A stretch of 7,134 nucleotides of DNA from Flavobacterium sp. (GTDB lineage: Bacteria > Bacteroidota > Bacteroidia > Flavobacteriales > Flavobacteriaceae), in NCBI GenBank assembly GCA_023253295.1, contig JALRGZ010000265.1, positions 1 to 7,134 of the forward strand, written 5' to 3'. Below are positions 6,470 through 7,134 of the stretch, one piece after another. A model generated the notes under the pieces. The model made no database searches and was not told where the DNA came from. It saw nothing but the letters and a program-made list of their open reading frames with translations. Every line of letters starts with the position of its first letter. Within the stretch, counting starts at the first letter, position 1. Position numbers and translations under genes: made by a program.

Positions 6470-7134
6470 TTATTTTACGGCTACATCCCAAACTTTAGAC
6501 AATCTGGATTCGCCCTTTGGTCCTCGAATTTTTAAAATTACAACATATTTTCCAGCTTCTTTATATTGGTGAATTGGATTTTGTTCTGATGATGAGGTAC
6601 CATCGCCAAAATCCCAACTCCAGGAGTCAATTTGGCCTTCAGATTCATCAATAAAAGCTACTTCTCTTTGGTTCATATTGATGACTTTGTGAGACCATTT
6701 GGCTTCTATTTCTTTTTTGAATTGTGGTTCTAATGACATCAGTTTGAATGGTAAACAATAAGAGGCATTGCCGTACATGGTATGTTCTTTGGAAAGATTC
6801 CAAAAACCGTTGTTTTCTTGTTTGTTTACATCGTCATAATCAATTATTGCCCAGCAAAGACCAATGTTTTTGTTTTCTTCCAGGATTGATTCTATGGCTC
6901 TTGAAGGATCATTTCCTGCATAATCAAAAGGAGTAATCCAGAATTCTAATGTTAGTTTTCCACCTTGTCCCGGTTTGAAATCATAATGATAAGATGCATT
7001 CGCATAAGGTAGGTTTTTTATCCAAGGCTGGCTTCCCCAAACCATTGTCCAGTCTTTTTCTAATGCCGGAGTGAAAATGTGATAGTTTTGTGCATGTACG
7101 CCATGATAGGAAAAATAGGCTTCCATGGTGTTGG
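6470..7134 (-). CDS. CBM9/DOMON-like protein with C-terminal PKD domain, N-terminus cut by window edge
   Basis: The frame stays open to the right edge. The first Met in the window (7126-7124) is preceded by in-frame Asn and Thr codons and is followed by no signal peptide, so it is almost certainly internal and the gene begins outside. Counting from that Met, residues about 1-132 resemble the C-terminal half of a CBM9-like (DOMON fold) carbohydrate-binding domain: a strand of the form KLTLEFWITPFDY (57-69), then IGLCWAIIDYDD (88-99) and a later NNGFWNLS (105-112). This assignment is tentative. Residues about 153-218 are a clear PKD domain, with WDFGDG (171-176), the following NPIHQY (183-188), the AGKYVVILKI strand (191-200) and a last strand ending at the C-terminus. 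PKD domains are extracellular beta-sandwiches often found in secreted glycan-active proteins. No catalytic site is visible in this part; an enzymatic domain further N-terminal is possible. It lies 43 bases upstream of GH105 and probably belongs to the same transcript. A glycan-binding or presenting role is inferred. Confidence 0.75.
   Translation of the reverse strand, partial: NTMEAYFSYHGVHAQNYHIFTPALEKDWTMVWGSQPWIKNLPYANASYHYDFKPGQGGKLTLEFWITPFDYAGNDPSRAIESILEENKNIGLCWAIIDYDDVNKQENNGFWNLSKEHTMYGNASYCLPFKLMSLEPQFKKEIEAKWSHKVINMNQREVAFIDESEGQIDSWSWDFGDGTSSSEQNPIHQYKEAGKYVVILKIRGPKGESRLSKVWDVAVK

Noticed and set aside
6748..6936. Plus-strand open frame of 62 codons
   Set aside because: It is antisense to the CBM9-like part of the PKD protein; a chance frame.
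7124..7126. ATG at 7126 as the true start of the PKD protein
   Set aside because: The frame continues upstream to the window edge and the Met is followed by folded-domain sequence with no signal peptide, unlike the other exported proteins here.

Overview
The window looks like part of a polysaccharide utilisation locus (PUL) from a member of the Bacteroidota, most likely a Flavobacterium-like flavobacterium. This is inferred from the AT-rich DNA, the A-rich start regions without Shine-Dalgarno sequences, the flavobacterial-style signal peptides and the gene set (GH105, S1 sulfatase, GH28, a GH65-like six-hairpin enzyme and a PKD-domain protein). No marker gene is present, so the genus is a guess.

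All five genes lie on the minus strand and read from the right edge to the left. In transcription order they are: (1) the C-terminal part of a CBM9/DOMON-like protein with a terminal PKD domain (7134-6470, 5' end outside the window); (2) a secreted GH105 unsaturated uronyl hydrolase (6426-5047); (3) a secreted Cys-type S1 sulfatase (5032-3662); (4) a GH28 polygalacturonase-like lipoprotein (3512-2076); (5) a large secreted GH65-like six-hairpin glycosidase (1957-1, C-terminus outside the window). Gaps are 43, 14, 149 and 118 bases. None exceeds 300 bases and none holds a recognisable terminator, so one polycistronic unit is plausible. The two longer gaps could hold internal promoters.

Together the enzymes suggest breakdown of a sulfated polysaccharide that contains uronic acid. 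GH105 enzymes remove the unsaturated uronic acid left by polysaccharide lyases. The S1 enzyme removes sulfate esters. GH28 enzymes hydrolyse galacturonide-type linkages, and the six-hairpin enzyme probably trims another linkage. The CBM9-like/PKD protein may bind or present glycan. No lyase, SusC/SusD pair or regulator is visible, so the locus must extend beyond the window and the substrate cannot be named. Algal ulvan-like glycans, sulfated aquatic-plant galacturonans and decorated pectins all remain possible.

The points most worth following are the non-canonical GH28 active-site motifs (His to Ala, and RIK to NIK), the six-hairpin enzyme of unassigned specificity, and the pairing of a sulfatase with pectinase-type enzymes. 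There is no RNA gene, CRISPR array, insertion sequence or clear transcription terminator.
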